IMG/VR virus record: IMGVR_UViG_3300031566_000001
Coordinates: 62,001-126,000 of that record
DNA length: 64,000 nucleotides
Source: a virus
Reading direction: 5' to 3' (one strand)
Under the pieces are notes generated by a model, which saw only the letters and a list, made by a program, of their open reading frames with translations, ran no database searches and was not told the origin of the DNA. Positions 6,569 to 14,596 of the stretch are shown here, one piece after another. Position 1 is the stretch's first letter. Each line of letters starts with the position of its first letter. A program made the translations under genes and the position numbers.

Positions 6569-7038
6569 TCTTCAAACAGTGGAGGCAGGTACTCAACGGG
6601 ACCAAGACGCAGACGCGGCGGCTCAGAGGAAACAGAGATGTGTTCGACATGATGATGTGCAAGGAGCCATTCAGAGATACGGTGTTTCGGAAAGGCGTGG
6701 TGAAGTGGCAAGTTGGCCGCACCTACGCCTGCCAGCGTCCCGACGGCAAGACGATGGGGCGGACTCCTCCGCTGCGCAAGATACGGCGGGAGCGGTTGGG
6801 GGACATCTCGGACGCGGATTGCTACGCTGAGGGCATTTTGGAGGTCGAAGTCCTCGACCCGCTTTTGCGGCGGTTGGCTCACTATCCGTATCACCTTGTC
6901 TGCCCGCTGTGCGACGGAGCCTACGAAACGCCACAATCTGCCTACGCCTGCCTCTGGGACTGCTGCGGTGGGCGATGGGAGAATGACCAGAATGACGATA
7001 CGTGGGTGCTAGGGTTTGAATCGGGGTCGGGCCTCTAG
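6565..7038 (+). CDS. ASCH-domain-like protein
   Basis: The N-terminus MIFKQWRQVLNGTKTQTRR closely fits the start of phage ASCH-domain proteins (an RNA- or nucleotide-binding fold of the PUA-like group), including the K-T-x-T-R-R signature. Beyond residue 80 comes LGDISDADCYAEGI, also seen in this family, then a Cys-rich segment (CPLCDGAY, CLWDCCGG) that may bind zinc. 157 residues from ATG 6565, coupled to the gene before by ATGA. The true substrate is not known. Confidence 0.65.
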   Translation: MIFKQWRQVLNGTKTQTRRLRGNRDVFDMMMCKEPFRDTVFRKGVVKWQVGRTYACQRPDGKTMGRTPPLRKIRRERLGDISDADCYAEGILEVEVLDPLLRRLAHYPYHLVCPLCDGAYETPQSAYACLWDCCGGRWENDQNDDTWVLGFESGSGL

Positions 7039-7091
7039 TGGAAACCTATTACTACTAGGGGACACTGCCCGGCCCCGAGAGGAGAGGGAGG

Positions 7092-7766
7092 ATGGATAAG
7101 GAATGGCTTGAGAGAAGGCTGTATAAGCGAGTGGGAACCATCTACGGTGTCCAAGAAAAGACTGAGGACGTTGACACCATCGCCGCCCAGCACGAGCAGG
7201 ATGTAGCGAGCTTGGTAGCGGTTCGTGATATGTACGCCATAGAGATAGAGGGTCTACAGGCGCAGGTGGCGGAGATGGGCGGGGCGCTGGAGTATACGCT
7301 TGTTCGGCTGAAGCCTCTCCTTGAACTAATGCGCGAAGACAGAAGGCCGACAGAGTGGGTGGAGAAGATAGAAAAGGCCCTCACCGGTGCGCCGAAGGTG
7401 CTCTATCGTGTTCTCGGTAAACTCGCAAATCTAGATCCGGAGTTGATTCCAGTTGTGCATATATGCCAGGGGCAACCCATAGATTTGTGCACGACACATC
7501 TATTTCACTATGGGAAGATAAGCGGTTCTCCTGTCGCTGTGCTAGTGCTTGAGTGTCCACCCAAGGGCGAACAGGGCTATAAGCGAGCCAGGGGCGTGAT
7601 CTCGCTGGGGGGCAAACGGCCAGAGGATGTGATAGCGGAGATGAGAGGTAGGCCCACGGAGAGCGAACAGGACTTCCCCGGGATCGAGGCGTTTGACGTG
7701 GAGCCGGATGGAAGAATCAAGCGCGTAGAGAGCGAACAGGAGGAGGCCACGGATGAGGCTAATTAA
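7092..7766 (+). CDS. coiled-coil hypothetical protein
   Basis: 224 residues. Residues about 25-100 are heptad-rich (a coiled coil), followed by a beta-rich part and a C-terminal acidic tail (VESEQEEATDEAN). GGAGAGGGAGG precedes the ATG. Its last codons contain the SD and start region of the next gene, giving a C-terminal EEATD motif that recurs in the next genes. No function recognised. Confidence 0.6.
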   Translation: MDKEWLERRLYKRVGTIYGVQEKTEDVDTIAAQHEQDVASLVAVRDMYAIEIEGLQAQVAEMGGALEYTLVRLKPLLELMREDRRPTEWVEKIEKALTGAPKVLYRVLGKLANLDPELIPVVHICQGQPIDLCTTHLFHYGKISGSPVAVLVLECPPKGEQGYKRARGVISLGGKRPEDVIAEMRGRPTESEQDFPGIEAFDVEPDGRIKRVESEQEEATDEAN

Positions 7767-7950
7767 GCGCATTTGCGAGGGCTGTATTGGAGATGTGGGG
7801 ATTTGTCGGGAGAGGGGGATCATCAACAGACTAGAGAGCGTGAGGCGTGTGCTGTCAACCGAGTATACTGACGCCTTTGATTTGCTGGCGGGCATGGCGT
7901 CTTGTCCCAACAAGAAGAGCTTCAGGCGCGAGGAGGCCACTGATGACTAA
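7753..7950 (+). CDS. small Cys-containing hypothetical protein
   Basis: A 65-residue protein: RLIKRICEGCIGDVGICRER, a helical centre, then a single Cys and the tail REEATDD. It starts within the previous gene after GAGGAGGCCACG. The CxxC plus later Cys may bind a metal. It belongs to a chain of four genes that share the same start junction. Confidence 0.5.
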   Translation: MRLIKRICEGCIGDVGICRERGIINRLESVRRVLSTEYTDAFDLLAGMASCPNKKSFRREEATDD

Positions 7951-8167
7951 GTGCTTCTGCTTGGATTCACCGTTTGAGCGTATGCCCATCAATGTGAATG
8001 AGCGATGCCTGGATTGTCCTACCGATTGTGGGCACAACCCCAACGCCCTGAAATGGGATGGGACCTGCTTGATCTGTGCAATGGAATGGGCCGTTGAGCT
8101 ATTCGATGGCCTAGAGGAACGGCTTGCCACAGGCGCGTATGCAGACAGGGAGGCCACCGATGGATGA
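7943..8167 (+). CDS. small zinc-finger-like protein
   Basis: 74 residues from ATG 7943, with GAGGAGGCCACT upstream. Cys pattern CFC, CLDCPTDC and CLIC, plus one His, could make one or two zinc sites. The tail is DREATDG, encoded by the shared junction. No specific family recognised; overlaps both neighbours by 8 bp. Confidence 0.5.
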   Translation: MTKCFCLDSPFERMPINVNERCLDCPTDCGHNPNALKWDGTCLICAMEWAVELFDGLEERLATGAYADREATDG

Positions 8168-8600
8168 GCAATTCAGTCAAGCCTACAAGGACTTCATGCT
8201 CAGCGATGAGGCGCAGGGGTTGCAGAAACACCTAGATATTCGCTTTGGGACCGCAATCCTTGCGCCGGTCATGGGGCATGACGTGATTGTATTCGTCACT
8301 GAGGTTGAGCACGACCCCAGTGCAGCGTGTGACTTCTATGCTATCTTCGAGGGCTCTGGTACGCCTAACGCATTTCTGCGTGAGGACGTGACGGTGCTCC
8401 CCTCCCTCTCCCAACTGCTCGGCGTCATCGAGGGGGCTGGGTGGGAGTGGCGCAAGTTTGCAGGATTAGTCTATGGATGGCCGATTGATCCTAACGCCAA
8501 AATCAATGCTGAATACCCTGTGTCATTTGACGACAAAGACCTTATGCTCGCCGCCGCAAAGCTGGCGGCGAGGGCGGTGGAGGAGGTCACTGATGGCTAG
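8160..8600 (+). CDS. hypothetical protein
   Basis: 146 residues from ATG 8160, preceded by GGGAGGCCACC. A helical N-terminus is followed by a beta-rich centre (ILAPVMGHDVIVFVTEVEHD) and a C-terminal helix, with no catalytic signature I know. It ends in EEVTDG, again from the shared junction that carries the next gene's SD. Confidence 0.55.
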   Translation: MDEQFSQAYKDFMLSDEAQGLQKHLDIRFGTAILAPVMGHDVIVFVTEVEHDPSAACDFYAIFEGSGTPNAFLREDVTVLPSLSQLLGVIEGAGWEWRKFAGLVYGWPIDPNAKINAEYPVSFDDKDLMLAAAKLAARAVEEVTDG

Positions 8601-9066
8601 GGTTATTGTTAATTGTGGAGTAGTCCCTATTCAGCAAGGGGAGCAGGCTGATGGGGTGATCACCTTTGGTAAGCACGCAGGCCAGAAGCTGGGTGATGAG
8701 AGCATTTCATTCCGTTACCTGGCATGGGTCTATGCCTGGCTGGAGAACAACAGCCTACCCCCGAGCCTGGTTCATGTGCTGGAGCTAGTCTGGTACTGGG
8801 GTGACCGCAAGTGCTCCGAGGCCCAGCAGGGGGACGATAGGGAGTTCGACGAGTACGTGGACGAGGCCCGGCTGGGCATGGATGAGGCCTTCAAGGAAGA
8901 GAGTGAGGCCAAGAGATTGCAGGGTTTCCAGATGACCTACGACTATGATCCGGACCGGGACAACTGGGGCGTGGTGAGCCTGCGGGAGAAGCGTGTCCGA
9001 GACAAGGAACGGGCTCGTGAGAAGGCTGGTAAGGTTGTGGCGGAGGCAGTGGGGGGCAATGGCTAG
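8593..9066 (+). CDS. protein with a DUF3820/exodeoxyribonuclease-X-C-like motif
   Basis: 157 residues from ATG 8593 (SD GGAGGTCACT). ITFGKHAGQKLGD...FRYLAWVYAWL fits the short FGKxxGxxxxxxPxxYLxWL motif found at the C-terminus of some nucleases and in DUF3820 proteins, which may bind DNA. The rest is acidic, with a charged C-terminal helix. Located among replication genes upstream of the DnaC-like loader. Confidence 0.55.
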   Translation: MARVIVNCGVVPIQQGEQADGVITFGKHAGQKLGDESISFRYLAWVYAWLENNSLPPSLVHVLELVWYWGDRKCSEAQQGDDREFDEYVDEARLGMDEAFKEESEAKRLQGFQMTYDYDPDRDNWGVVSLREKRVRDKERAREKAGKVVAEAVGGNG

Positions 9067-9427
9067 GGCTGGCAGGCATATCATCAACCGCGTCTACTGG
9101 GCGGCTCAGGGGGCGATGGGAGCGGACTGGTCCGAGTCCGACCAGGGTATGAACAAGGCGCTTATCGGATATCTACTGGACCGGGGCTATTCTGAGAAGG
9201 ACATCATTAGCTGCGCAAGCTATGTGGGCCGGGAGCGATACATTGGCATAACGGATATGCGGCGTGTGCGCAACGTCATTGCGGCCTGGATACGGTCTGG
9301 TAGGCCTGAGGCACCCATGAAACCCGGTGAGGTTGTACGGCTGGGCAAGATAGAGGATTATGGGCGGCTGGGGCAGAAGGTGGATCATTGGACAGAGCGA
9401 TTACGGAGGCGGAGAAAAGCTGAATGA
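9059..9427 (+). CDS. hypothetical basic protein upstream of the loader
   Basis: A 122-residue basic protein from ATG 9059, overlapping the previous gene by 8 bp and coupled to the loader by ATGA. The central YLLDRGYSEKDIISCASYVG looks like a winged or helix-turn-helix segment, as expected of helicase-loading or origin-binding accessory proteins that sit before dnaC. This role is inferred from position. Confidence 0.55.
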   Translation: MARAGRHIINRVYWAAQGAMGADWSESDQGMNKALIGYLLDRGYSEKDIISCASYVGRERYIGITDMRRVRNVIAAWIRSGRPEAPMKPGEVVRLGKIEDYGRLGQKVDHWTERLRRRRKAE

Positions 9428-10371
9428 CCGGCTTTGCCCGCATAGAGGTCCTCACTAGCCGCATAGATGCACTGCGGTCTGCGTGGCAGCCGGGGGACCC
9501 CTTACCTGATTATGAGGTTGCCTTCGATGATGAAACGTGGCCCAGGGAGCGGCTACTGGAGGTTTTTCCTGAGAAGCGGGTTCCGTGGGCCTATGACCGG
9601 GGGGCGTGCCTTTGTGCAGGTCGTGTGGGGGATTGTCCCATGTGTCACGGCTCCGGCAAGTTGTGCCCCCGCTGCGGCGGGGCTGGGTATCTGGTAGAGT
9701 CGGGGGGCGGCATTACGGAGTGCACTTGCGGCTTTGCTCAAGAGCGGTACCTGCAGGCTTTGGTGGAGGAATCATCGTTTACCCCACACATGGGGGGCTG
9801 GACTTTTGAGAACGTGATGGGGAACCAGCCGGACCTTCTAGAGCTGGCTAGGGATGTGGAGGAGTGGACCAAGATCATGCTGGAGCAGCGCAAAGGATGG
9901 CTGTTTATGAACTCTTTGCCGGGTCGGGGCAAATCATACTTGGGAGCCTGTGTGCTCAACAAGGCGCGGACCTCTGGCATGGGTGGGGTGTTCTTCACGG
10001 GACCGGAGCTGGAGGAGTTTCTAAAGAGCCGCTTAGCACCTGGTGGGGGCCGCTATGAGAGCTTCCTGGAGTGGCTGATGGCTCTCAAACATACCCCACT
10101 GTTGGTCCTGGATGAGTACGGTACACAGCACACTAGCGACTGGGTAGCGGCCCGGTTCCGTGACCTTCTGGAGTTTCGTAGTGACCGGAGCGGGTTTCTG
10201 CCCACGGTGTTACTCACGAACATGACGGACCATGAGATGCCTGAGTGGCTGCTGAGTCGTCTCAGTTCACCGGAGGTTTACTGGCCGGGGACCATGGCGG
10301 CGCTCCCTGATTTGCGGCTATTGCGGGAGTTGAACCTAGACGGTGATGATATGGAGAATGCAGAGCTGTGA
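9424..10371 (+). CDS. DnaC/IstB-type AAA+ helicase loader with a DnaJ-like zinc domain
   Basis: 315 residues. The C-terminal AAA+ domain has Walker A NSLPGRGKSYL (about 160) and Walker B LLVLDEYG (about 228), as in DnaC and related loaders that place DnaB on DNA. Before it (about 60-105) lies a zinc domain with DnaJ-type spacing: CPMCHGSGKLCPRCGGAGY and ECTCG. DnaC relatives often have a short Cys cluster; a DnaJ-like arrangement is less usual. Works with the helicase at 1989. Start coupled by ATGA. Confidence 0.85.
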   Translation: MTGFARIEVLTSRIDALRSAWQPGDPLPDYEVAFDDETWPRERLLEVFPEKRVPWAYDRGACLCAGRVGDCPMCHGSGKLCPRCGGAGYLVESGGGITECTCGFAQERYLQALVEESSFTPHMGGWTFENVMGNQPDLLELARDVEEWTKIMLEQRKGWLFMNSLPGRGKSYLGACVLNKARTSGMGGVFFTGPELEEFLKSRLAPGGGRYESFLEWLMALKHTPLLVLDEYGTQHTSDWVAARFRDLLEFRSDRSGFLPTVLLTNMTDHEMPEWLLSRLSSPEVYWPGTMAALPDLRLLRELNLDGDDMENAEL

Positions 10372-10667
10372 GATTGTATCGTGTTGTTGTAGGGCCTGAG
10401 AAGGTCAGGGTACCTTATGAGCCGGTGGAGACGTTTCGGGACCGGTTGGTATTACCCTTGACCCGATTCCGGGAGGAGCACGGGCAGGAGCCGAACCGCT
10501 GCTACGTGGGCATGAGCTTTCCGGATTCTTTGCCTGCGCCGATGGGGCAGGTCTCATTCCGTAGGCAGACCCTGTTGGCAGAGAATGAGGTATTGATAGG
10601 CGTGGAGATCGAAACACAGTTAGGGGGAGGAGATCATGAGTGGTTCATTGAGCGTGCAGTCGGGTAA
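10368..10667 (+). CDS. hypothetical protein
   Basis: 99 residues from GTG 10368, which overlaps the loader's stop. A beta-rich protein with no motif I recognise (RLYRVVVGPEKVRVPYEPV). It overlaps the next gene by 32 bp, and that gene has its own SD inside this frame (GGGGGAGGAGATC). Function unknown. Confidence 0.5.
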   Translation: MRLYRVVVGPEKVRVPYEPVETFRDRLVLPLTRFREEHGQEPNRCYVGMSFPDSLPAPMGQVSFRRQTLLAENEVLIGVEIETQLGGGDHEWFIERAVG

Positions 10668-11487
10668 GCTGAATCGGACTTTGGCGAACGTGGATGAGCA
10701 GGGCGCCTTGGTCATGGTGCGCCAGGTTCACAGCGGCCAGATAGACCTGGGTATGGAGGCCGCGTCTTCCTGGGCGCTTCTGGTAGACATGGCGACCAAG
10801 GTAGCGGAGTCGGCTGAGGACATGCAGATGGTGTCCTGGGCCAGGCAGCGGTGCTATGCCCTGGCGGAGGTGGAGGAGTCAGAGCGGTGGTTCTTGAGGG
10901 CTGAGCAGATTTGGCACTTCAAGAACGACCAGATGAGCGTGCAGCGCGTCCAGGACATAGACGCTGAGACGGCGATCATCACGGGGGAGGACAAGCGCCC
11001 CCTGTGGGCATGGGGGTCCGATTGTGAGAACTGGCCTGACTTCTGCACGGACGCCCTGGGCATCAAGTCGGAGCAGGCCCGCGTCTTGGAGCGTATGTAT
11101 GACCTGTACGCCGTGAGGATGAACCTGCCCATGGAGGAGATCCTACGGCGCGGCAAGGCGAAGCAAGTCGTAGCCTTGGGGCTGGCGGAGTATCAGTGGG
11201 AGAATCAGGGCGCGATAGATGAGGACTTAGAAACCCTACTCAAGGAGGGCACCTGGCATGAGGTCCGTGAGTACGTGCAGGGGATGCGGAATAAGGTCGT
11301 GGCGGAGTACCGCAAGCCGTTGACTACTGACGGGGACGGCAAGATCACGTTCTGGGATGAGAACAGTTTGACCCTGGAGTTCGGGACCATCGTGCTCTAT
11401 GACCCGCCGGAGGAGTTGGGTGCGCGGGACAAGAGCATTTGGAAGCGGAGAATGCATGCCTTGATGGAGACTGTGGGGTTAGAATGA
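10636..11487 (+). CDS. hypothetical helical protein
   Basis: 283 residues, mostly helical and acidic, with SD GGAGGAGATC before ATG 10636. The centre (WARQRCYALAEVEESERWF) and C-terminus have no known catalytic motif. It sits between the helicase loader and the PD-(D/E)XK nuclease, so a recombination or replication accessory role is possible. Coupled by ATGA to the following gene. Confidence 0.6.
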   Translation: MSGSLSVQSGKLNRTLANVDEQGALVMVRQVHSGQIDLGMEAASSWALLVDMATKVAESAEDMQMVSWARQRCYALAEVEESERWFLRAEQIWHFKNDQMSVQRVQDIDAETAIITGEDKRPLWAWGSDCENWPDFCTDALGIKSEQARVLERMYDLYAVRMNLPMEEILRRGKAKQVVALGLAEYQWENQGAIDEDLETLLKEGTWHEVREYVQGMRNKVVAEYRKPLTTDGDGKITFWDENSLTLEFGTIVLYDPPEELGARDKSIWKRRMHALMETVGLE

Positions 11488-11747
11488 TGGCATACTGGGA
11501 TAGCCAGAAGCAAGTCGTCGTCCATATTCCAACGGAACCCCATCCTATCAATCCGGGGTGGGAGATAGTGGATTGCTCCTGCTGTGGTGGCTTGGAGTGG
11601 GGGGGTGATTATCCCAGAGAGTGCTCTACTTGCCAGGGTATAGGTCGCTACTGCCGTCACATAGAATCCGGTGCCTTGGCGCTTTACCCTGGTGGACCGT
11701 TTGTAGGACGTGAGCGGGTTATCAGGAGCACGGTGGGGTTGGGATGA
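11484..11747 (+). CDS. small DnaJ-like zinc-finger protein
   Basis: 87 residues from the first ATG at 11484 (ATGA overlap). CSCCGG, CSTCQGIGRYCRH and the spacing between them resemble half a DnaJ zinc domain. Two other proteins in the window (9424, 18016) use the same CxxCxGxG-type pattern. It probably stabilises a protein-protein or nucleic-acid contact; no partner is evident. Confidence 0.55.
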   Translation: MMAYWDSQKQVVVHIPTEPHPINPGWEIVDCSCCGGLEWGGDYPRECSTCQGIGRYCRHIESGALALYPGGPFVGRERVIRSTVGLG

Positions 11748-12409
11748 ACAGATACGCGGAGTTTGGCCCCATCGTCAAGGGGCATACCATCTACAAAAAG
11801 CCTGACGGTGTGATAGTGCCCGGTGTCTCCACCATCACGGGTCAGCTGTCTAAGCCCCGTCTCATAGACTGGGCGGCCAACGTGACGCGGCGGGGCCTGG
11901 ATCACCGGGCCATCCTGGAAGAGAGTGGTCGTGTGGGCACGCTTGCTCACGAGATGGTGCAGTGTCACCTCATGGGCGGTGAACCGAACTTGGCCAACTA
12001 TTCAGCTACTCAGGTGGCCCTGGCGCGGAACTCCATGGCGAAGTTCCTGCAATATTGTGAGCGGCACAAGGCGGAGCCGCTGTTTATGGAGCACCCATTG
12101 GTCTCTGAGGAATACGGCTATGGTGGTACGCCGGACTTCTACGGTTTGTTGGACGGCGTACCTGCACAACTGGACTGGAAGACTGGCTCTAATGTGTTTG
12201 AGGGGCACCGCCTACAGGCCGCGGCGTATTGGAATCTGCTGGTGGAGAACGGTCATGAAGTGAAGAGGGTGCGTATTCTACGCATTGGGAGGGAGGAGGG
12301 CGGGGGTTATCAGGAGAGCGGTGTGGGCCGCTTGGAGGAGCGCCTGGGTGTGTTCCTGGATTTGCTGTCGGCATATCAAGGGCGGTTAGAATTGGGAGAA
12401 GTTGAGTGA
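11744..12409 (+). CDS. PD-(D/E)XK nuclease, Cas4/RecB-like
   Basis: 221 residues with the motifs of RecB-type nucleases: an N-terminal HE pair in VGTLAHEMVQ (about 65), the acidic D in GYGGTPDFYG (about 130), the DxK of LDWKTG (about 146) and QAAAYW (about 160), the Q-x3-Y motif. Such phage exonucleases act in recombination or replication. Coupled to the zinc-finger gene by ATGA and followed by a GTGA-coupled membrane peptide. Confidence 0.85.
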   Translation: MNRYAEFGPIVKGHTIYKKPDGVIVPGVSTITGQLSKPRLIDWAANVTRRGLDHRAILEESGRVGTLAHEMVQCHLMGGEPNLANYSATQVALARNSMAKFLQYCERHKAEPLFMEHPLVSEEYGYGGTPDFYGLLDGVPAQLDWKTGSNVFEGHRLQAAAYWNLLVENGHEVKRVRILRIGREEGGGYQESGVGRLEERLGVFLDLLSAYQGRLELGEVE

Positions 12410-12555
12410 GTATGGATAGGACTGACCGGTTCCTATTGGTAGCGGCCCGCATACTCTTGGCAGTTCTAATCATCGGGCTGTGCCTGCTGTGCCAGGCGTT
12501 CACGTGGATGGGGTACCTGGAGTATTGGGTACCGAAACTGTTGGGGGGAGGATAG
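12406..12555 (+). CDS. small single-pass membrane protein
   Basis: A 47-49-residue frame: GTG 12406 overlaps the previous stop (GTGA) and ATG 12412 is in frame. Residues LLVAARILLAVLIIGLCLLC form one clear transmembrane helix, with charged residues at the N-terminus. It could modulate the host membrane; a holin role is unlikely this far from the lysis genes. Confidence 0.5.
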   Translation: MSMDRTDRFLLVAARILLAVLIIGLCLLCQAFTWMGYLEYWVPKLLGGG

Positions 12556-12560
12556 TGGTT

Positions 12561-12764
12561 ATGAGAGGATATGCAGTAGATCCCATGGCGTTGGCTGATT
12601 CGCTGGGCATACCGCGAGACGAGGTGGCGTCGTTGTTAGAATCAAGCGATCACCCCTATGATTGCCGGTGCAACGAGTGCCGTGAGTGGTGGCGCCAGAT
12701 GGGGCCTGACCCCGATACCGGTGAACATGGGCCGTTCACTGCGGAGGAGGTAAGGGGTGACTAA
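12561..12764 (+). CDS. small protein with a CxCxxC motif
   Basis: 67 residues from ATG 12561, with GGGGGGAGG upstream; the in-frame GTG 12555 is an alternative. DPMALADSLGIPRDEVASLL looks like a short helix-turn-helix, and CRCNECREWW may bind zinc. A small DNA-binding regulator is possible. Overlaps the next gene by 8 bp. Confidence 0.5.
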   Translation: MRGYAVDPMALADSLGIPRDEVASLLESSDHPYDCRCNECREWWRQMGPDPDTGEHGPFTAEEVRGD

Positions 12765-13023
12765 GACGAAGCGATCTGATATGCGCGGGCAGGCTGTATA
12801 CCGCGATCCGGTGTTTTATCCCTATAGACGACTGGCAGCGAGTCGGGTGGTGCGGGACATACAAGAGCATAATGGAGGCTTGCTGGGTTTAGTACAGCAC
12901 CGGAATTTCACGTGGGTAGTAGTGGCAAAGGACGCGAACGCCCCGAGGTGGTATGTAGATAGAATGCTGACGGTGGAATGGGTAAAACAGGGCAAGGCAG
13001 GCCGTTCAGCATGGATGAGGTAG
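12757..13023 (+). CDS. hypothetical basic protein
   Basis: 88 residues, basic, starting in the tail of the previous gene after GAGGAGGTAAGGG. It has a helical N-terminal half and a beta-rich VQHRNFTWVVVAKD segment. No family recognised. Its stop lies 2 bp before the preferred start of the RuvC-like gene. Confidence 0.5.
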   Translation: MTKTKRSDMRGQAVYRDPVFYPYRRLAASRVVRDIQEHNGGLLGLVQHRNFTWVVVAKDANAPRWYVDRMLTVEWVKQGKAGRSAWMR

Positions 13024-13025
13024 AG

Positions 13026-13625
13026 GTGAGCGATACTGTCACCGTCGCGGCTCTGGACCTCGGATATTTGCGCACCGGTTATGCTGTCATCCGTCAGCCC
13101 GGCGACCAGGTTCTCAAGTATGGTGTCATCAAGGCTGAGCCGTACCGGGCCAAAGTAACTGAACTGGTCCACGTCAAGCGGGCCAAGTCCGCCTTCGACG
13201 GCCTACGGCTGGCGCTGTACTATGCCGATGAGGATCACGGACCCCTGGATGCTCTGGTCTATGAAGAGCCTCAGTGGGTGGGGGCTGCTTTGCGCAGGGG
13301 CAAGATGTCCAAGGCCTCGGTGCTGGCCCTGGGTGCGGCCCTGGAGCGGATGTACCTGGTCCTGGTGGCGGTGGGCTGGTCCTGTGTGGAACCCAAGAGC
13401 GGACGCGTTCAGATGAGGCCAGTATACTCCATAGACCCGGCGCGGTGGCAGCCGCTGTTCACCGGGGCGGGGCGGCTCCCAGCAGGGCAGATGAAGCCCC
13501 TGGTACGCCGATACGTCAAGATGCGCACCGGGATTGCACTCTCAGAGTCCGAGCACGATGCAGCCGACGCTATCGCTATTGGCATCGTGGCTGGCAAGCT
13601 GTTACAAATCGAGGGTAAGATATGA
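13026..13625 (+). CDS. RuvC-like Holliday-junction resolvase
   Basis: About 199 residues. The RNase-H-like core has the acidic residues expected of RuvC: D in ALDLGYLRTGYAV near the N-terminus, E in VYEEPQWV (about 80) and D in EHDAADAIAIG near the C-terminus. Such enzymes cut branched phage DNA before packaging. GTG 13026 follows ATGAGGTAGA and puts the first motif near the N-terminus as in RuvC; in-frame ATGs at 13011 and 12978 would add 5 or 16 residues. Confidence 0.8.
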   Translation: MSDTVTVAALDLGYLRTGYAVIRQPGDQVLKYGVIKAEPYRAKVTELVHVKRAKSAFDGLRLALYYADEDHGPLDALVYEEPQWVGAALRRGKMSKASVLALGAALERMYLVLVAVGWSCVEPKSGRVQMRPVYSIDPARWQPLFTGAGRLPAGQMKPLVRRYVKMRTGIALSESEHDAADAIAIGIVAGKLLQIEGKI

Positions 13626-13662
13626 TCCATCCTCCTCATCCTCCTCACACGCCTAGCAGGAA

Positions 13663-13689
13663 GGGGCGGGTGCTAGCCACACCCGCCCC
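13663..13689 (+). terminator. strong GC hairpin after the RuvC-like gene
   Basis: GGGGCGGGTG (13663-13672) and CACCCGCCCC (13680-13689) form a perfect 10-bp stem with a 7-nt loop. No T run follows. A smaller hairpin, GGGCGC-TGTG-GCGCCC, lies just downstream (about 13704-13719). Together they probably end the replication operon or set mRNA levels for the lysin gene. Confidence 0.55.
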
Positions 13690-13738
13690 GCTGGGCGGTA
13701 TCTGGGGCGCTGTGGCGCCCGCTAAGGGGGTTTATGCT

Positions 13739-14314
13739 ATGAACGGGGGGCTGGGTATGGATTCTCGGTTGTGGGCTATTCTGGTGGCTCTGGTGGTATT
13801 GTGTTGCTGCCCTGTGCCTGCGGTGGCAGGTATGGATCGTGGCGTGGAGGACCCCGTGCCGACCAACGTGTACCTGATGGCCTTGACGGTTCTGTACGAG
13901 GCCACGGGGCAGCCGGTGTTGGGGCAGGAGCTTGTGGCCCGCGTGGTGTTCAACCGGGTTGCCTGGATAGAGGCCGCCTACTTCGAGCAGGTAGTCTTTG
14001 CCGATGGGCAGTTCATGGCCTGGACTCCAGAGCGCAGATGGGCCTTCGCCCGTTGTCAGATCGAGCAGGACAGTGATCCCGCATGTTTTGACCGCATGGC
14101 CCTGGAGTGGCTAGGTTCTGCACCCGATGCCCGTGAGCGGTGGCTGGACCTGCTGGCCATGTCTATGGCGGTAGTGAACGGCGCGGCGGATCCGGTGGGC
14201 TGGGCTGGCGTGCGGTACTTCGACAATCCGCGGTTCTGGCCGGAGGGCGAGCCTCCGTGGGCGCCTGCGAAGGTGTTTGTGGGCCAAATTGGAGATCATT
14301 GCTTCTGGCGGTGA
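13739..14314 (+). CDS. secreted SleB-like cell-wall hydrolase
   Basis: 191 residues from ATG 13739, with AAGGGGG upstream. The N-terminus has a hydrophobic signal (WAILVALVVLCCCPVPAVAG), with a likely cleavage after AVA. The mature part fits SleB/Hydrolase_2: LTVLYEATGQPVLGQELVAR, then VVFNRV, and a C-terminal WAGVRYFDNP with final HCFWR. SleB-type enzymes cleave peptidoglycan glycan strands. The early position and signal peptide are unusual; a separate amidase and holin-like protein lie at 45-46 kb. Followed by a paired palindrome. Confidence 0.75.
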   Translation: MNGGLGMDSRLWAILVALVVLCCCPVPAVAGMDRGVEDPVPTNVYLMALTVLYEATGQPVLGQELVARVVFNRVAWIEAAYFEQVVFADGQFMAWTPERRWAFARCQIEQDSDPACFDRMALEWLGSAPDARERWLDLLAMSMAVVNGAADPVGWAGVRYFDNPRFWPEGEPPWAPAKVFVGQIGDHCFWR

Positions 14315-14316
14315 GC

Positions 14317-14379
14317 CTTTTGTGCAAAAGCCGGGGTGACGGTTTCTTTTGCTGGCAAAGGGTTGGGCTGTGGCATGAT
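14317..14379 (+). promoter_or_regulatory. paired-palindrome promoter
   Basis: Palindrome A, CTTTTGTGCAAAAG (14317-14330, centre 14323.5), and palindrome B, TTTTGCTGGCAAA (centre 14353.5), are 30 bp apart. TTGCTG (14349-14354) is followed after 19 bp by CATGAT (14374-14379). The -10 is one of the weaker ones in the family. Confidence 0.6.
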
Positions 14380-14395
14380 GGAAGGGGGAATAGCG

Positions 14396-14596
14396 ATGCA
14401 GATTGAGGTCAAGGGCGGCAAGCCTGGTTACGTGATTCGGAGCGGAAAGGATGCCCTGGAGTGTGTGACCATAGTAGAGACCTTCGTGGATTCTGATGCG
14501 GCGTACAATACTGATTATGGCGCAGCGGCCAATGGCCTGGACCGCTGGCTGAAGCGGATGATAGCCGAGGAGGATAGTCATGGACACCAGAGATGA
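14396..14596 (+). CDS. small hypothetical protein
   Basis: 66 residues from ATG 14396, the first ATG that clears the -10 box; in-frame ATGs at 14375 and 14378 overlap it. SD GAAGGGGG. The acidic C-terminal half (DRWLKRMIAEEDSHGHQR) is helical. First gene after a paired-palindrome promoter. No function recognised. Confidence 0.5.
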   Translation: MQIEVKGGKPGYVIRSGKDALECVTIVETFVDSDAAYNTDYGAAANGLDRWLKRMIAEEDSHGHQR

